Shown here: one piece after another, positions 28,348 through 37,292 of the stretch
How positions within the stretch are numbered: the first letter of the stretch is position 1
Layout of the letters: every line of letters starts with the position of its first letter
DNA from: Desulfobacterales bacterium
GTDB taxonomy: Bacteria; Desulfobacterota; Desulfobacteria; Desulfobacterales; JALSRD01
Assembly: GCA_026984935.1 (NCBI GenBank)
Contig: JALSRD010000061.1
Coordinates: 1-52,760, forward strand
Direction of reading: 5' to 3'
Length of the DNA: 52,760 bases
Notes under the pieces: generated by a model
Seen by the model: only the letters and a program-made list of their open reading frames with translations
Told to the model about the DNA's origin: nothing
Databases searched by the model: none
Made by a program: the position numbers and the translations under genes

Positions 28348-28383
28348 GGGAATCGGGAAGTTACTCCCGGTTCCCTTTTTTTT
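28348..28383 (+). terminator. Rho-independent terminator of tRNA-Thr
   Basis: GGGAATCGGGA pairs with TCCCGGTTCCC (one G-T wobble) around a short ATTAC-type loop and is followed by eight T residues. It is placed directly after the tRNA. Confidence 0.9.
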
Positions 28384-28730
28384 GGCTAAATACCATATCC
28401 GCCCGCCGGTTGTCAAACCCACAGCGGCCGACAGGCGGCTGATTTTCCCCCGCTGTCCTTTTCAGGCGGCTTTTTGTCTGGCAGCTTCTCTGGAAGCCCG
28501 GATCCTGCCGTGTCTTGGCGTCAAACCGCCCGGCGGGTTTTGCGGCCGGCGCAAACCCCACGCTTCCGGAACCGCCGCAGGCGGTCACCTGTACGTCATC
28601 TGACGACAGGAGCGGAGCAAAAAGAGCGCCGCGCAAAAAAAAATGAACCTTTTGGCCGGCCGGCGGCACTATCTAAACAAAGGATCTGTCGAAACCAACG
28701 GACAATGGAGACACGAAAGGCGCCCCGGCC
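28384..28730. other. Intergenic stretch, no supported gene
   Basis: Between the tRNA terminator and the PilZ gene there is no frame with recognisable coding character. A small perfect hairpin (ACCGCC-GCA-GGCGGT) lies around 28573-28587. A promoter for the downstream gene is expected here but none stands out. Confidence 0.35.
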
Positions 28731-29186
28731 ATGAAAAATCGATCAGCCGGCTTAAACCCGCGACAACCTGCCACCGGCCGTCATCCGCAACATCCGACAG
28801 CCGCTGCTGACCGCCGGCACCATCACCGTTTCCGGCTGCAAAACGGTGTGTTTATCCTGACACAGCCGGCGATCATCAAAACCATCGTCATCAAGGATAT
28901 CAGCCTGGGCGGGCTGGCCTACTGGCACGCCGCCGGCGAAAGGCAACGGGGGCCGGTTCTGTCCGTCAACCTGCTGGTCGCCGACCAGACATTTATATTT
29001 CAGATCGAGCACCTCCTGGTCCGCACCATCGGCGGCGGCCGCCCGATGCGCCAGCAACCACCGCAGCCAAGTACGCATAAACCGCCGAACCTGGTCGAAC
29101 GCCGGCTGCAATTTCAACACCTGCACCCCCGCCAGCGGCAGCGTCTGAACTTTCTTTTGCGCAATTACGCCGCCATATCGACATAA
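28731..29186 (+). CDS. PilZ-domain protein, putative c-di-GMP binder
   Basis: Encodes 151 residues. After a ~28-residue polar leader comes DRRHHHRFRL, giving the RxxxR c-di-GMP motif, and then IKDISLGGLAYW, giving the D/NxSxxG motif; strands follow and the C-terminal LHPRQRQRLNFLLRNY helix is typical of PilZ proteins. Both ligand motifs are intact, so binding of c-di-GMP is plausible. It precedes a solute-binding protein and a chemoreceptor on the same strand, suggesting a link to motility or surface behaviour, but the 209-base gap makes co-transcription uncertain. Confidence 0.75.
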   Translation: MKNRSAGLNPRQPATGRHPQHPTAAADRRHHHRFRLQNGVFILTQPAIIKTIVIKDISLGGLAYWHAAGERQRGPVLSVNLLVADQTFIFQIEHLLVRTIGGGRPMRQQPPQPSTHKPPNLVERRLQFQHLHPRQRQRLNFLLRNYAAIST

Positions 29187-29267
29187 GGACATGCAAACCG
29201 GCCGGCCGATATCCGGGCCTTGTATTTTTTGTGCGTTTTTTTTTAAAGCCGCGCGCCCTTCTTTCCG

Positions 29268-29293
29268 ATAACCCCAAATAATAACCCCAAATA
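29268..29293. repeat. Perfect tandem duplication of a 13-base unit
   Basis: The 13-base unit ATAACCCCAAATA occurs twice back to back (29268-29280 and 29281-29293) in the PilZ to PhnD-like intergenic region, about 100 bases before the next start codon. It could be a slippage product or a paired operator. Confidence 0.85.
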
Positions 29294-29395
29294 AGCGTGT
29301 AAAGCGCGTCGGTGCGCCGCCTCCGGCGGATACTGCGCTGCTGCCCGAAGCGGCATCAAAACATCTGATATCAAAAGGTTAAGGAGAAGACACCC

Positions 29396-30286
29396 ATGCG
29401 AAAAGTGCTGCTGCTCACTTTCTGTGCCATTTTTCTGTCAGCCGCCACCCTGGCGGCACAAACCTATAAAATCGGCGTACTGGCCAAGAACGGCCCTGTC
29501 AAGGCGATGAAAAAATGGAAGGCCACCGGCGACTACCTGACCGCTAACATCGCCGGCAAATCCTTTGAAATCGTCCCTCTGGGGTTCGATGCCGTCAACC
29601 CGGCCATCGAAAGCGGCAAGGTCGACTTTTTCCTGGTCAACTCGTCCATGTTCGTCACCGCCAAAGTCAAATACGGCGCCAGCGCCGTTGCCACCATGAT
29701 CAACTCCCGCCAGGGGCAACCCCTGAAATCCTTCGGCGGCGTGATCTTTACCACAGCCGACAATGACAGTATTCATACGTTAACGGACCTGAAAGGCAAA
29801 ACGTTCATGGCCGTTAAAAAATCTTCGTTCGGCGGCTGGCAGATGGCCTACAAGGAGCTGCTGGATGCAGGCATCGATCCCCACCACGATTTTGCCAAAC
29901 TGCTGTTCGGCAACAAGCACGACAATGTCGTGCTGGCCATCCAGAACGGCGCCGCCGATGCCGGTACGGTGCGCACGGATACCCTGGAGCGCATGGCGGC
30001 TGCCGGCATCATCGACATGGGCGATTTCCGGATCATCCGCAAACAGGCACATGCCGGTTTTCCATTCGTGTGCAGCACAGCCCTTTATCCGGAATGGCCG
30101 CTGGCCAAGACGAAAAAGACCCCGGACAACGCAGCCCGCACGGTGGCCGCAGCCCTGAAAAAAATGCCGGCCGACAGCCCGGCCGCCAAAGCCGCCAAGG
30201 TCGTGGGCTGGACCGACGCCCTGGATTACGGTCCGGTCGAAGCCCTGCAGAAATTGCTCAAAGTCGGCGCCTATGCCGGCAGTTAA
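29396..30286 (+). CDS. PhnD-like (phosphate/phosphonate type) periplasmic binding protein
   Basis: Encodes 296 residues with a Sec signal peptide ([20 protein letters not shown], cleaved near AQT). The mature protein has the two-lobe PhnD/SsuA fold: [70 protein letters not shown] and [26 protein letters not shown] lies 9 bases before the ATG. No permease or ATPase follows; the next gene, 32 bases on, is a chemoreceptor. It is therefore better explained as a periplasmic sensor that presents ligand to the receptor than as a transporter part. The ligand is unknown. Confidence 0.86.
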   Translation: MRKVLLLTFCAIFLSAATLAAQTYKIGVLAKNGPVKAMKKWKATGDYLTANIAGKSFEIVPLGFDAVNPAIESGKVDFFLVNSSMFVTAKVKYGASAVATMINSRQGQPLKSFGGVIFTTADNDSIHTLTDLKGKTFMAVKKSSFGGWQMAYKELLDAGIDPHHDFAKLLFGNKHDNVVLAIQNGAADAGTVRTDTLERMAAAGIIDMGDFRIIRKQAHAGFPFVCSTALYPEWPLAKTKKTPDNAARTVAAALKKMPADSPAAKAAKVVGWTDALDYGPVEALQKLLKVGAYAGS

Positions 30287-30318
30287 CCCCTACCCGATTC
30301 CGTCGACGAGGCAAGAAA

Positions 30319-32238
30319 ATGATTCGCAAACTTTTTAGCGGAAGTCTACGCCAGAAACTGCTGGCCCCCACCACCCTGATCATGGCCCTGGCCATCGGCG
30401 GCATTTCGCTGGTGCTGATCAACGTTCAGCAGCACCAGCAGGCGGCACTGGCCAAATCGCTGTTGGCTCAGCTGAAAAAAAACAACCGTGCCACCCAGAC
30501 CGGCCTGGACGAAATGAGCACCCATGTTCAGGACATCCTGCAGAACATGGGAAAAACCAGCAGCCAAAAACTGGCCACGGCCACGCGCAACGCATTGGAA
30601 ACCGAGGCCGCGCTGATCGGCTCCCAGTGGGAGATGACCTTGCGCAAGGACGCCGATTCCCTGGCCAGCCTTCTGGCGCGGGTCGCGCCGGCGGCCATCT
30701 TGTCCAACAACTTCCTGGATCTGGTATCCTTTGTGCGCTCGGCCAGCCGGAATCCGGACGTGGTCTTTGCCGTTTTTCTAAACCCGGCCGGCCGGCCGCT
30801 GACGCGTTACCTGGACAAGAAAGACCCCCGCATTCAAAAGTACCTGGCAACCGGCAGCGGCAAGAACAAGATGCTCAAGGTCATCGGGGCCGCGTCCAGG
30901 GACGACGGCGCCATGCTCGTACGCCATGCCATCGACCTGGACGGCAAGCATCTGGGCCAGGTGCTGCTGTGCGTCAGCAAGGCCTCCGCGCGCAAGAACA
31001 TCGCCGAGATGTCCAAACGGTTTGAAACCATGATCACGGCCAACAACCAGGTGATCCACAACGTGTTGGCCAGACAGGCCCTTAAAGTCAACCAGAGCAT
31101 GCAGCGTCTGTTCGCGGACGTGAAAAGCAAAAACGCAAGCGCCCTTACTAAGGTTGCCGCTTCCATGGCCAGCGCCGGCAGCGCCATGAAAGCCCAGGTG
31201 GTCAAAATCACCGCCGGCGCCGGGGCGGCGGCCCTGGTGGTTGTTTTCTGTGTGCTTTTCGTGGTGCTTTCACGGGTCTCAAAGACCGTGGCCCGCATGG
31301 TGGAGGAGATTGATCAGGGCGCAGACGCCACGGCCAAGACCTCCGATCAGATTTCCGCCACCAGCCAATCCCTGGCCGAGGGGGCCACCGAGCAGGCCGC
31401 ATCCATCGAGGAGACTTCAGCTTCCCTTGAAGAGATGGCCTCCATCACCAAGCAGAACGCCGACAATGCGGGGCAGGCCGACCAGTTGACCAACGCCGCC
31501 AGCCGGGACATCGAACGCGCCAACCAGGCCATGATCCGCCTGACCGATTCGATGGCCGAAATTTCCCAGGCCAGCCAGGAGACCCAGAAAATCGTCAAAA
31601 CCATCGATGAAATCGCCTTTCAGACCAACCTGTTGGCCCTGAACGCCGCCGTGGAGGCCGCCCGTGCCGGTGAGGCCGGCGCCGGATTTGCGGTGGTGGC
31701 CGACGAGGTCCGCAACCTGGCCATGCGTGCGGCCGATGCCGCCAAGAACACGGCCGACCTGATCGAGGACACCGTCAGGAAAATCACTGACGGCGCCACG
31801 CTGGTCGGCGAGACCAACCATTCTTTCGGCGAAGTTTCCACGGCGGCATCGAAGATCGCCGAACTGGTGTCCGAGATTGCGGCGGCTTCCAAGGAACAGG
31901 CCCAGGGAATCGAGCAGATCAATCAGGCGGTGGGTGAGATGGACAATGTTACCCAGCAAAATGCCGCGCATGCCGAAGAATCGGCTGCATCTTCGGAAAA
32001 CATGAACGCCCAGGCCGGCCACATGAAGGCACTGGTGGCCGAGCTGGCGGCCATCGTGATGGGCAGAAACGGCGGCCGCCGTCAGCCTGTGGAGAGCAAA
32101 ACCCCTGCCGCCCGGCAGGATGCCCGCCCGGCAGACGAAAAGCCGCCGGCGGCACGGCAGCCGGCGGCAAAAGCACCCCAGGCGCCCGACCCCCGGCAGG
32201 TCATTCCGCTGGAGGAAGACGATTTCGAAGGCTTCTGA
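30319..32238 (+). CDS. Methyl-accepting chemotaxis protein
   Basis: Encodes 639 residues from the ATG at 30319 (GAGG seven bases upstream); the longer open frame overlaps the preceding gene and is not used. TM1 is at ~15-35, a periplasmic domain of ~255 residues follows, and TM2 is around 300-320 ([15 protein letters not shown]). The cytoplasmic signalling domain has the conserved hairpin [38 protein letters not shown]. No clear HAMP domain separates TM2 from the signalling coils. A Pro/Ala-rich linker ends in an acidic [12 protein letters not shown] tail, perhaps a tether for adaptation enzymes. It is paired with the preceding binding protein. Confidence 0.94.
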   Translation: MIRKLFSGSLRQKLLAPTTLIMALAIGGISLVLINVQQHQQAALAKSLLAQLKKNNRATQTGLDEMSTHVQDILQNMGKTSSQKLATATRNALETEAALIGSQWEMTLRKDADSLASLLARVAPAAILSNNFLDLVSFVRSASRNPDVVFAVFLNPAGRPLTRYLDKKDPRIQKYLATGSGKNKMLKVIGAASRDDGAMLVRHAIDLDGKHLGQVLLCVSKASARKNIAEMSKRFETMITANNQVIHNVLARQALKVNQSMQRLFADVKSKNASALTKVAASMASAGSAMKAQVVKITAGAGAAALVVVFCVLFVVLSRVSKTVARMVEEIDQGADATAKTSDQISATSQSLAEGATEQAASIEETSASLEEMASITKQNADNAGQADQLTNAASRDIERANQAMIRLTDSMAEISQASQETQKIVKTIDEIAFQTNLLALNAAVEAARAGEAGAGFAVVADEVRNLAMRAADAAKNTADLIEDTVRKITDGATLVGETNHSFGEVSTAASKIAELVSEIAAASKEQAQGIEQINQAVGEMDNVTQQNAAHAEESAASSENMNAQAGHMKALVAELAAIVMGRNGGRRQPVESKTPAARQDARPADEKPPAARQPAAKAPQAPDPRQVIPLEEDDFEGF

Positions 32239-32278
32239 TCCTGATCCTCCGAACCTGCGGCGAACCGGAATGCTTATT

Positions 32279-32315
32279 AAACCCGGCAGGCGTGCCGAAA
32301 CGCCTGCCGGGTTTT
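32279..32315. terminator. Strong bidirectional terminator between chemoreceptor and ilvD
   Basis: A 14-base stem AAACCCGGCAGGCG / CGCCTGCCGGGTTT with an 8-base loop. It ends in TTTT on the plus strand and in A-rich/T-rich flanks on the other, and sits between two convergent genes, so it probably serves both. Confidence 0.88.
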
Positions 32316-32350
32316 GGTTGATACGGACGTTCTCAGGGCGTCATCCGTTG

Positions 32351-34114
32351 CTACTGGTCCCTCAACACCGCTCCCTTGTCGGCGGACGTCACGAAACGTG
32401 CATAGCGCGCCAGCCAGCCGTGCTTGACCCTGGGTTCGAAGGGCGGCAATGCTTTTTCGCGCCGTTTGAGTTCGGCTGTGCTCACCAGCAGCTCGACGCT
32501 GCGTGCCCGCGCGTCGATGCGGATGCGGTCCCCGTCCGCCACGACGGCGATGGGGCCCCCGGCCGCCGCTTCCGGCGATACGTGCCCCAGGCACAAACCG
32601 CGGGTGCCGCCGGAAAAGCGGCCGTCCGTGATCAGGGCCGCCCGGATGCCGGCGCCCTGGATGGCCGCCGTGGGTGACAGCATTTCCTGCATGCCGGGCC
32701 CGCCGCGGGGGCCCTCGTAGCGGATGACCACCACATCGCCGTCTTTGACGGCGCCCTTCAGGATACCGTCCAGGGCCGCTTCCTGGGATTCGAAAATCAC
32801 CGCCGGCCCCTCGAAGGCCATCATCTCATCGGGCACCCCGGCGGTTTTCACCACCGCCCCGTCAGGGGCCAGGTTGCCGAACAGGATCGCCAGGCCCCCG
32901 TCCGGGCTGAAGGCATTTCTGACAGGGCGAATCACATCGCCGTCCGGCTCCGGCGCCGCGTCCATGGCATCGCCGAGAACACCCGCCACCGTGCGGGCCT
33001 TGGTCCGCAGTCCGGATTTGGCGCCGCGGGCGATTTCTTTCAGAATCGCCGGTATGCCGCCGGCACGGTCGACATCTTCCATGTGCACTTCGGGCCGTGA
33101 CGGCGAAACCTTGCAGATGCAGGGGGTTTTGGCGGAAATGCGGTTGAGCTGATCGAGGTCGTAGGAAATTCCGCCGGCCGCGGCCAGTGCCAGCGTGTGC
33201 AGCACGGTATTGGTGCTGCCGCCCATGGCCATGTCGGCCACGAAAGCATTGTGGATGGCATTTTTATTCACAATGTCCAGGGGCCGGACATCTTCCTGTA
33301 TGCAGCGCTTCAAGGCTGCCGCCGCCTGTTTGACCAGCGCGATGCGCCGCGGGTTCAGGCGGGTCTTCTCCTTCCTGCGCCCTGCCCAGACCTCCGCGGT
33401 CACCGTGCCGTTTCCGGGCAGCGCCAGACCCACCACCTCGGCCAGGCAGTTCATCGAGTTGGCCGTGAACATGCCCGCACAGCTGCCGCAACCCGGACAG
33501 CTCTTTTCCGCCAGGCGCCGCAGGGCAGCGGCGCTCATCTTCCCCACGGCATGCTGCCCCACACCCTCGAACACGCTGATCAGGTCTCCCCCGCGGCTGC
33601 CGGACAGCATGGGCCCGCCGGAAACGTACACCGCCGGAATGTCGAGGCGCAGCATGGCGTTGAGCATGCCCGGCACGATCTTGTCGCAGTTGCCCACACC
33701 GATCCAGCCGTCACAGGGGTGCGCCCCGATGATGGACTCGATCTGGTCTGAAATCAGCTCGCGCGAGGGCAGCGAATACTTCATGCCGAAGTGGCCCATG
33801 GCGATACCATCGCAGATGGCGGCACCCACGTTGGCATACCAGACGTTGAATCCCAGGCGCTTGAGTTCCCGTCGCAGGTACTCGCCCAGGACATCCAGAT
33901 GGGCGTGCCCGGGGATGTGGGTGGTATAGGAATTGACAATCGTCACATAGGGCTTTTTCAGCGCACGCAGCGACCCGATCACCCCGGCGGCCTTCATCAG
34001 GGATGCGGCCGGCACCATGGGAGCACTTTCGGCGACGATCCGGCTCCCCTTGCGGCGGATGTTCTCGATGCCTTCGTTGATGTAATTCTTTTTCCCGCGA
34101 CGTTTTTTGGCCAT
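32351..34114 (-). CDS. ilvD: Dihydroxy-acid dehydratase
   Basis: About 587 residues from the ATG at 34114, supported by GAGGAG seven bases upstream; the frame is open ~130 bases further but is not family-like. It dehydrates 2,3-dihydroxy acids to 2-oxo acids in valine, leucine and isoleucine synthesis. Iron-sulfur and metal motifs are present: [30 protein letters not shown] and [19 protein letters not shown], followed by ALPGNGT. The C-terminal [20 protein letters not shown] is typical. It follows the regulator genes on the same strand with a 55-base gap. Confidence 0.96.
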   Translation of the reverse strand: MAKKRRGKKNYINEGIENIRRKGSRIVAESAPMVPAASLMKAAGVIGSLRALKKPYVTIVNSYTTHIPGHAHLDVLGEYLRRELKRLGFNVWYANVGAAICDGIAMGHFGMKYSLPSRELISDQIESIIGAHPCDGWIGVGNCDKIVPGMLNAMLRLDIPAVYVSGGPMLSGSRGGDLISVFEGVGQHAVGKMSAAALRRLAEKSCPGCGSCAGMFTANSMNCLAEVVGLALPGNGTVTAEVWAGRRKEKTRLNPRRIALVKQAAAALKRCIQEDVRPLDIVNKNAIHNAFVADMAMGGSTNTVLHTLALAAAGGISYDLDQLNRISAKTPCICKVSPSRPEVHMEDVDRAGGIPAILKEIARGAKSGLRTKARTVAGVLGDAMDAAPEPDGDVIRPVRNAFSPDGGLAILFGNLAPDGAVVKTAGVPDEMMAFEGPAVIFESQEAALDGILKGAVKDGDVVVIRYEGPRGGPGMQEMLSPTAAIQGAGIRAALITDGRFSGGTRGLCLGHVSPEAAAGGPIAVVADGDRIRIDARARSVELLVSTAELKRREKALPPFEPRVKHGWLARYARFVTSADKGAVLRDQ

Positions 34115-34169
34115 GACAGACTCCTCGTTTCGATTGGGTGAGTTTATATGCGAGACACCGTGTTTCGCG

Positions 34170-35570
34170 CTACAGGTCGATGGCGTAAAGCTTGATTTTC
34201 TGCAGCAGCGAGGGATGGCTGATCTCCAGCAGCCGGGCCGCACGGGTGCGGTTGCCGCCGGTGGCCTCCAGCGCGCGCCGGATCAGGCGCTCTTCCATCA
34301 TGCGTCGGGCCGCTTTCAGCGAAAACCCGCCGAAAATATCGTCCATGCGGCGGTTTCCCGCTTTGGCGCCCAGTTCGGCCGGCAGGTTTTCCGGCAGCAC
34401 CACTTTTTTCTCCGCCAGCACCACGGCCCTTTCAATGACATTCTCCAGTTCCCGCACATTCCCCGGCCAGGGGTGCTTCATCAACATGGACACCGCCGCC
34501 GGCGCAATCCCCTGGATGTCCTTGTTGAGTTTTTCCTTGTAGCGCGCGATAAAGTGCCGACACAGCAGCGGAATGTCCTCGAGGCGCTCCCGCAGCGGCG
34601 GCAACTGGATGGAGAGCACATTGATCCTGAAAAACAAATCTTCCCTGAAGTTTCCCCGCCGCACCTCTTCTTCCAGGTTCTTGGAAGTGGCGGCAACCAC
34701 GCGCACGTCAACTTTACGCGTCTGCGAACCGCCGATGGGCCGCACCTCGCTCTCCTGCAGTACGCGCAACAGTTTCACCTGCAGCGACAGCGGCAGCTCG
34801 CCGATTTCATCCAGGAAAAGGGTGCCGCCGTGCGCCTCTTCGAACAACCCCGGTTTGTCTCTCAACGCGTTGGTGAACGCGCCCTTGGTATGGCCGAAAA
34901 ACTCGCTTTCCAGCAGGGTTTCCGGAATGCCGCCGCAGTTGACCGGCACGAAGGCGCCTTTGGCGCGGTTGCCGTCAGAGTGTATGCCGCGCGCCACCAG
35001 CTCTTTTCCGGTGCCGCTTTCACCGGTGATCAGCACCGTCGTGCCGTACTTAGACACTTTTTCGGCCAGTTTGAACACCTCGCGCATGGCGCGGCTCTTG
35101 GCCACCATGCGGCCGAAACAGAAGTCACCCTCGATGTTCCGGATACGCGCCTTCAGGAAGCGGTTTTCACGTTTCAGGTTTTCACGCTCTTCGGCTTTTT
35201 TCAGCGTCAGTACGACTTCGTCGATCTTGAAAGGCTTGGAAATATAGTCGTAGGCACCTTCCTTCAGGGCCGTCACCGCAGTGTCGATGGTGCCGTAGGC
35301 CGACATCATGATCACCGTAGTGGCGGCCAGCTTTTCCCGTGCGGCTTTCAAAAAGGCCATGCCGTCCATATGGGGCATTTTCAGGTCGCAAAGCACAAAG
35401 TCGTAGTTTTTGCGCGCGATCATGGCAAGCCCGCTGCGGCCGTCCAAAGCAGTGTCCACACAGTAGCCGGCACGTTTGAGAATGCGCGCAAGCATGTCGC
35501 ACATGTTTTCTTCGTCGTCGATGATCAACAGCTGCCGGCTGCCGGCCCCGGTCTCAGGTTTCTGCGCCAT
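34170..35570 (-). CDS. NtrC-family sigma-54-dependent response regulator
   Basis: Encodes 466 residues. The receiver domain has the acidic pair DD at 18-19, phosphoacceptor Asp62 in [11 protein letters not shown], and the switch residues MMSAYG and SKPFK. The AAA+ domain has Walker [12 protein letters not shown] and Walker [14 protein letters not shown]. The sigma-54 contact loop reads GAFTNA rather than the canonical GAFTGA. A Fis-type helix-turn-helix closes the protein ([20 protein letters not shown]). It overlaps the end of the histidine kinase gene by 17 bases, so the pair is a two-component system. The regulon is unknown; the export operon upstream is an obvious candidate. Confidence 0.93.
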   Translation of the reverse strand: MAQKPETGAGSRQLLIIDDEENMCDMLARILKRAGYCVDTALDGRSGLAMIARKNYDFVLCDLKMPHMDGMAFLKAAREKLAATTVIMMSAYGTIDTAVTALKEGAYDYISKPFKIDEVVLTLKKAEERENLKRENRFLKARIRNIEGDFCFGRMVAKSRAMREVFKLAEKVSKYGTTVLITGESGTGKELVARGIHSDGNRAKGAFVPVNCGGIPETLLESEFFGHTKGAFTNALRDKPGLFEEAHGGTLFLDEIGELPLSLQVKLLRVLQESEVRPIGGSQTRKVDVRVVAATSKNLEEEVRRGNFREDLFFRINVLSIQLPPLRERLEDIPLLCRHFIARYKEKLNKDIQGIAPAAVSMLMKHPWPGNVRELENVIERAVVLAEKKVVLPENLPAELGAKAGNRRMDDIFGGFSLKAARRMMEERLIRRALEATGGNRTRAARLLEISHPSLLQKIKLYAIDL

Positions 35571-37131
35571 ATCGCCCTTCCTGTGCTTTGCGGCCGGTCT
35601 GCGCCAACGGCAGGAAAACCTGCAGCGTGGTGCCTTCCTGCAGCCGGCTTTGTACTTCGATCCTGCCGCCCATGCTCTCGATGAGCATGATGCTCACCGA
35701 CAGCCCCAAACCCGTACCCCGGCCCGGCGCCTTGGTGGTAAAAAAGGGATCGAAGATGTTGTCTATGTGCTCGGGAGAAATCCCGCTGCCGTTGTCGCAG
35801 AAGCGTAGCTCGATCATCCGGCGGCCGGTATCGGTCCGCTCGTCGGCCAACCGGCTGGCGACGCTCAGGCGGCCGTCGTCTCCAGCGGCGGCGTGAATGG
35901 CATCGGCGGCATTGATCATCAGGTTGAGAAAGACCTGCCGCAGCTGGCCCGTGTCGGCTTTTACACGGTCTTTGTCGGCTTTGAGATCCAGCACCAGTTC
36001 GATGTCCGCGGTCAGCGGCTGCAGGCGGAATATATCGGCCAGCTCTTCGATCAGCGCGTGCACGGAGACCTCCTGCGCATCGACCGTACCGGACGGCCGC
36101 GAAAAATCCAGCAACTGCCGGATAATGGCATCGATGCGCGCCAGTTCGCCGGCCGCCTTTTCAATGCACGCCCGTCTCTCTTCGTCAGGCAGCTCCGGCT
36201 GACTGAGCAGTTCCAGGTACCCCATGGCGATCCCGATGGGATTGCCGATCTCATGGGCGATGCCGGCCGACAGCCGGCCGGCGGCAGCCAGCTTCTCGGC
36301 GCGCACGATTTCCCTCTGCATGCGACGCAGGTCCGCATTGGCCTTCTCCAGGGAGGCGACACTTTCGCGCAGCTTGTGCCTGTTTTGCTCGATGCGCTGC
36401 AGCATGCGGTTTAAGGCCTGGGAGAGACGCGTGAATTCGTTGCTGCCGGAATCGGGCAAAAAGAACATGTCGTCGTCAACTTCTCCGGCGGCTTCGGCGC
36501 GCTGCACGATGCGCTGCAACGGCCTGACCGTCAGTTTCGACAGTTTATAAACCCCGAAAAGCGTCAGGAAAAGCGTGTTGATCAAAAGGTATGCCGCCAG
36601 GCGTGGATGAGTCTTGCGAATGCGGGCGTAGACCCCGTCCAGGTCCCTTACAAAGCCGATCCCCCCCACAACCTGCCCGGCGTGCATGAAGGGTGCCGCA
36701 ATCAAAAGTTCGCGCGGCTGTTTCCACACAACACCCCAGGTGCTTCCATGCAGGTTCGCGGTGGTCTTTAGCGAACGCATGACCCGGCGCACGGCGGCGG
36801 CGGCGCCGGCACTGCCCGGGCAGCCCCGGTTTCCAAAGCTCAGGCGCCGCCCGTCGGGTCCCAATACCAACGCACAGGCATAACCGCCCTGTCTGAGCAC
36901 ATTATGCAGACTTTCGATAAACTTGCGGTTGAACAAATAATCCGCACCGCCGCCGGCAAGTTCGGCATAGTCCTGCAGCATGCCGGCCACCAGGCGCCCT
37001 CTGACAATTTCTGCGTGCACCAGCATGTTGCGCAGGTTGATCAGCATCACCAGGCCGATGAGTACCATGGCCACCACCAACACAAGAGCCGTGTGCACCG
37101 CGATATTGATTTTCAACCGATAACCGAACAT
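35554..37131 (-). CDS. Membrane sensor histidine kinase, partner of the NtrC-type regulator
   Basis: About 525 residues from the ATG at 37131 (MFGYRLKINIAVHT). TM1 (VLVVAMVLIGLVMLINL), a periplasmic sensor of ~140 residues and TM2 (AAYLLINTLFLTLFGVY) are followed by a HAMP-like segment, a coiled coil and a HisKA domain with the phosphoacceptor histidine in GIAHEIGNP. The ATPase domain has NLMINAADAI (N box), DNGSGISPEHI (G1) and GRGTGLGLSVS (G2). The ligand is not predictable. It lies 161 bases after the M50-HlyD gene in the same direction, so it may be read from that operon. Confidence 0.92.
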   Translation of the reverse strand: MFGYRLKINIAVHTALVLVVAMVLIGLVMLINLRNMLVHAEIVRGRLVAGMLQDYAELAGGGADYLFNRKFIESLHNVLRQGGYACALVLGPDGRRLSFGNRGCPGSAGAAAAVRRVMRSLKTTANLHGSTWGVVWKQPRELLIAAPFMHAGQVVGGIGFVRDLDGVYARIRKTHPRLAAYLLINTLFLTLFGVYKLSKLTVRPLQRIVQRAEAAGEVDDDMFFLPDSGSNEFTRLSQALNRMLQRIEQNRHKLRESVASLEKANADLRRMQREIVRAEKLAAAGRLSAGIAHEIGNPIGIAMGYLELLSQPELPDEERRACIEKAAGELARIDAIIRQLLDFSRPSGTVDAQEVSVHALIEELADIFRLQPLTADIELVLDLKADKDRVKADTGQLRQVFLNLMINAADAIHAAAGDDGRLSVASRLADERTDTGRRMIELRFCDNGSGISPEHIDNIFDPFFTTKAPGRGTGLGLSVSIMLIESMGGRIEVQSRLQEGTTLQVFLPLAQTGRKAQEGRYGAET

Positions 37132-37292
37132 AAGCACCGCATGGTAGGGGAAAATGCAGGCCGCGGCTGGCGAAGCGTGGCTGTCATCCAGCCGCATCTA
37201 CTGGATTTGGTTGCGAAATTAACACAGCTGCGCGGGGATTGCAAACGGCTTCAGCGCCGGGCTGCCAAAACACACCCAAAAGCCGCGCCCGC

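Noticed and set aside
30070-30318. N-terminal extension of the chemoreceptor frame
   Set aside because: It overlaps the end of the binding protein gene in another frame; the ATG at 30319 has a ribosome binding site and a normal receptor N-terminus.
34107-35684. 525-codon plus-strand frame opposite the response regulator gene
   Set aside because: Antisense shadow; the regulator on the minus strand has every expected motif.
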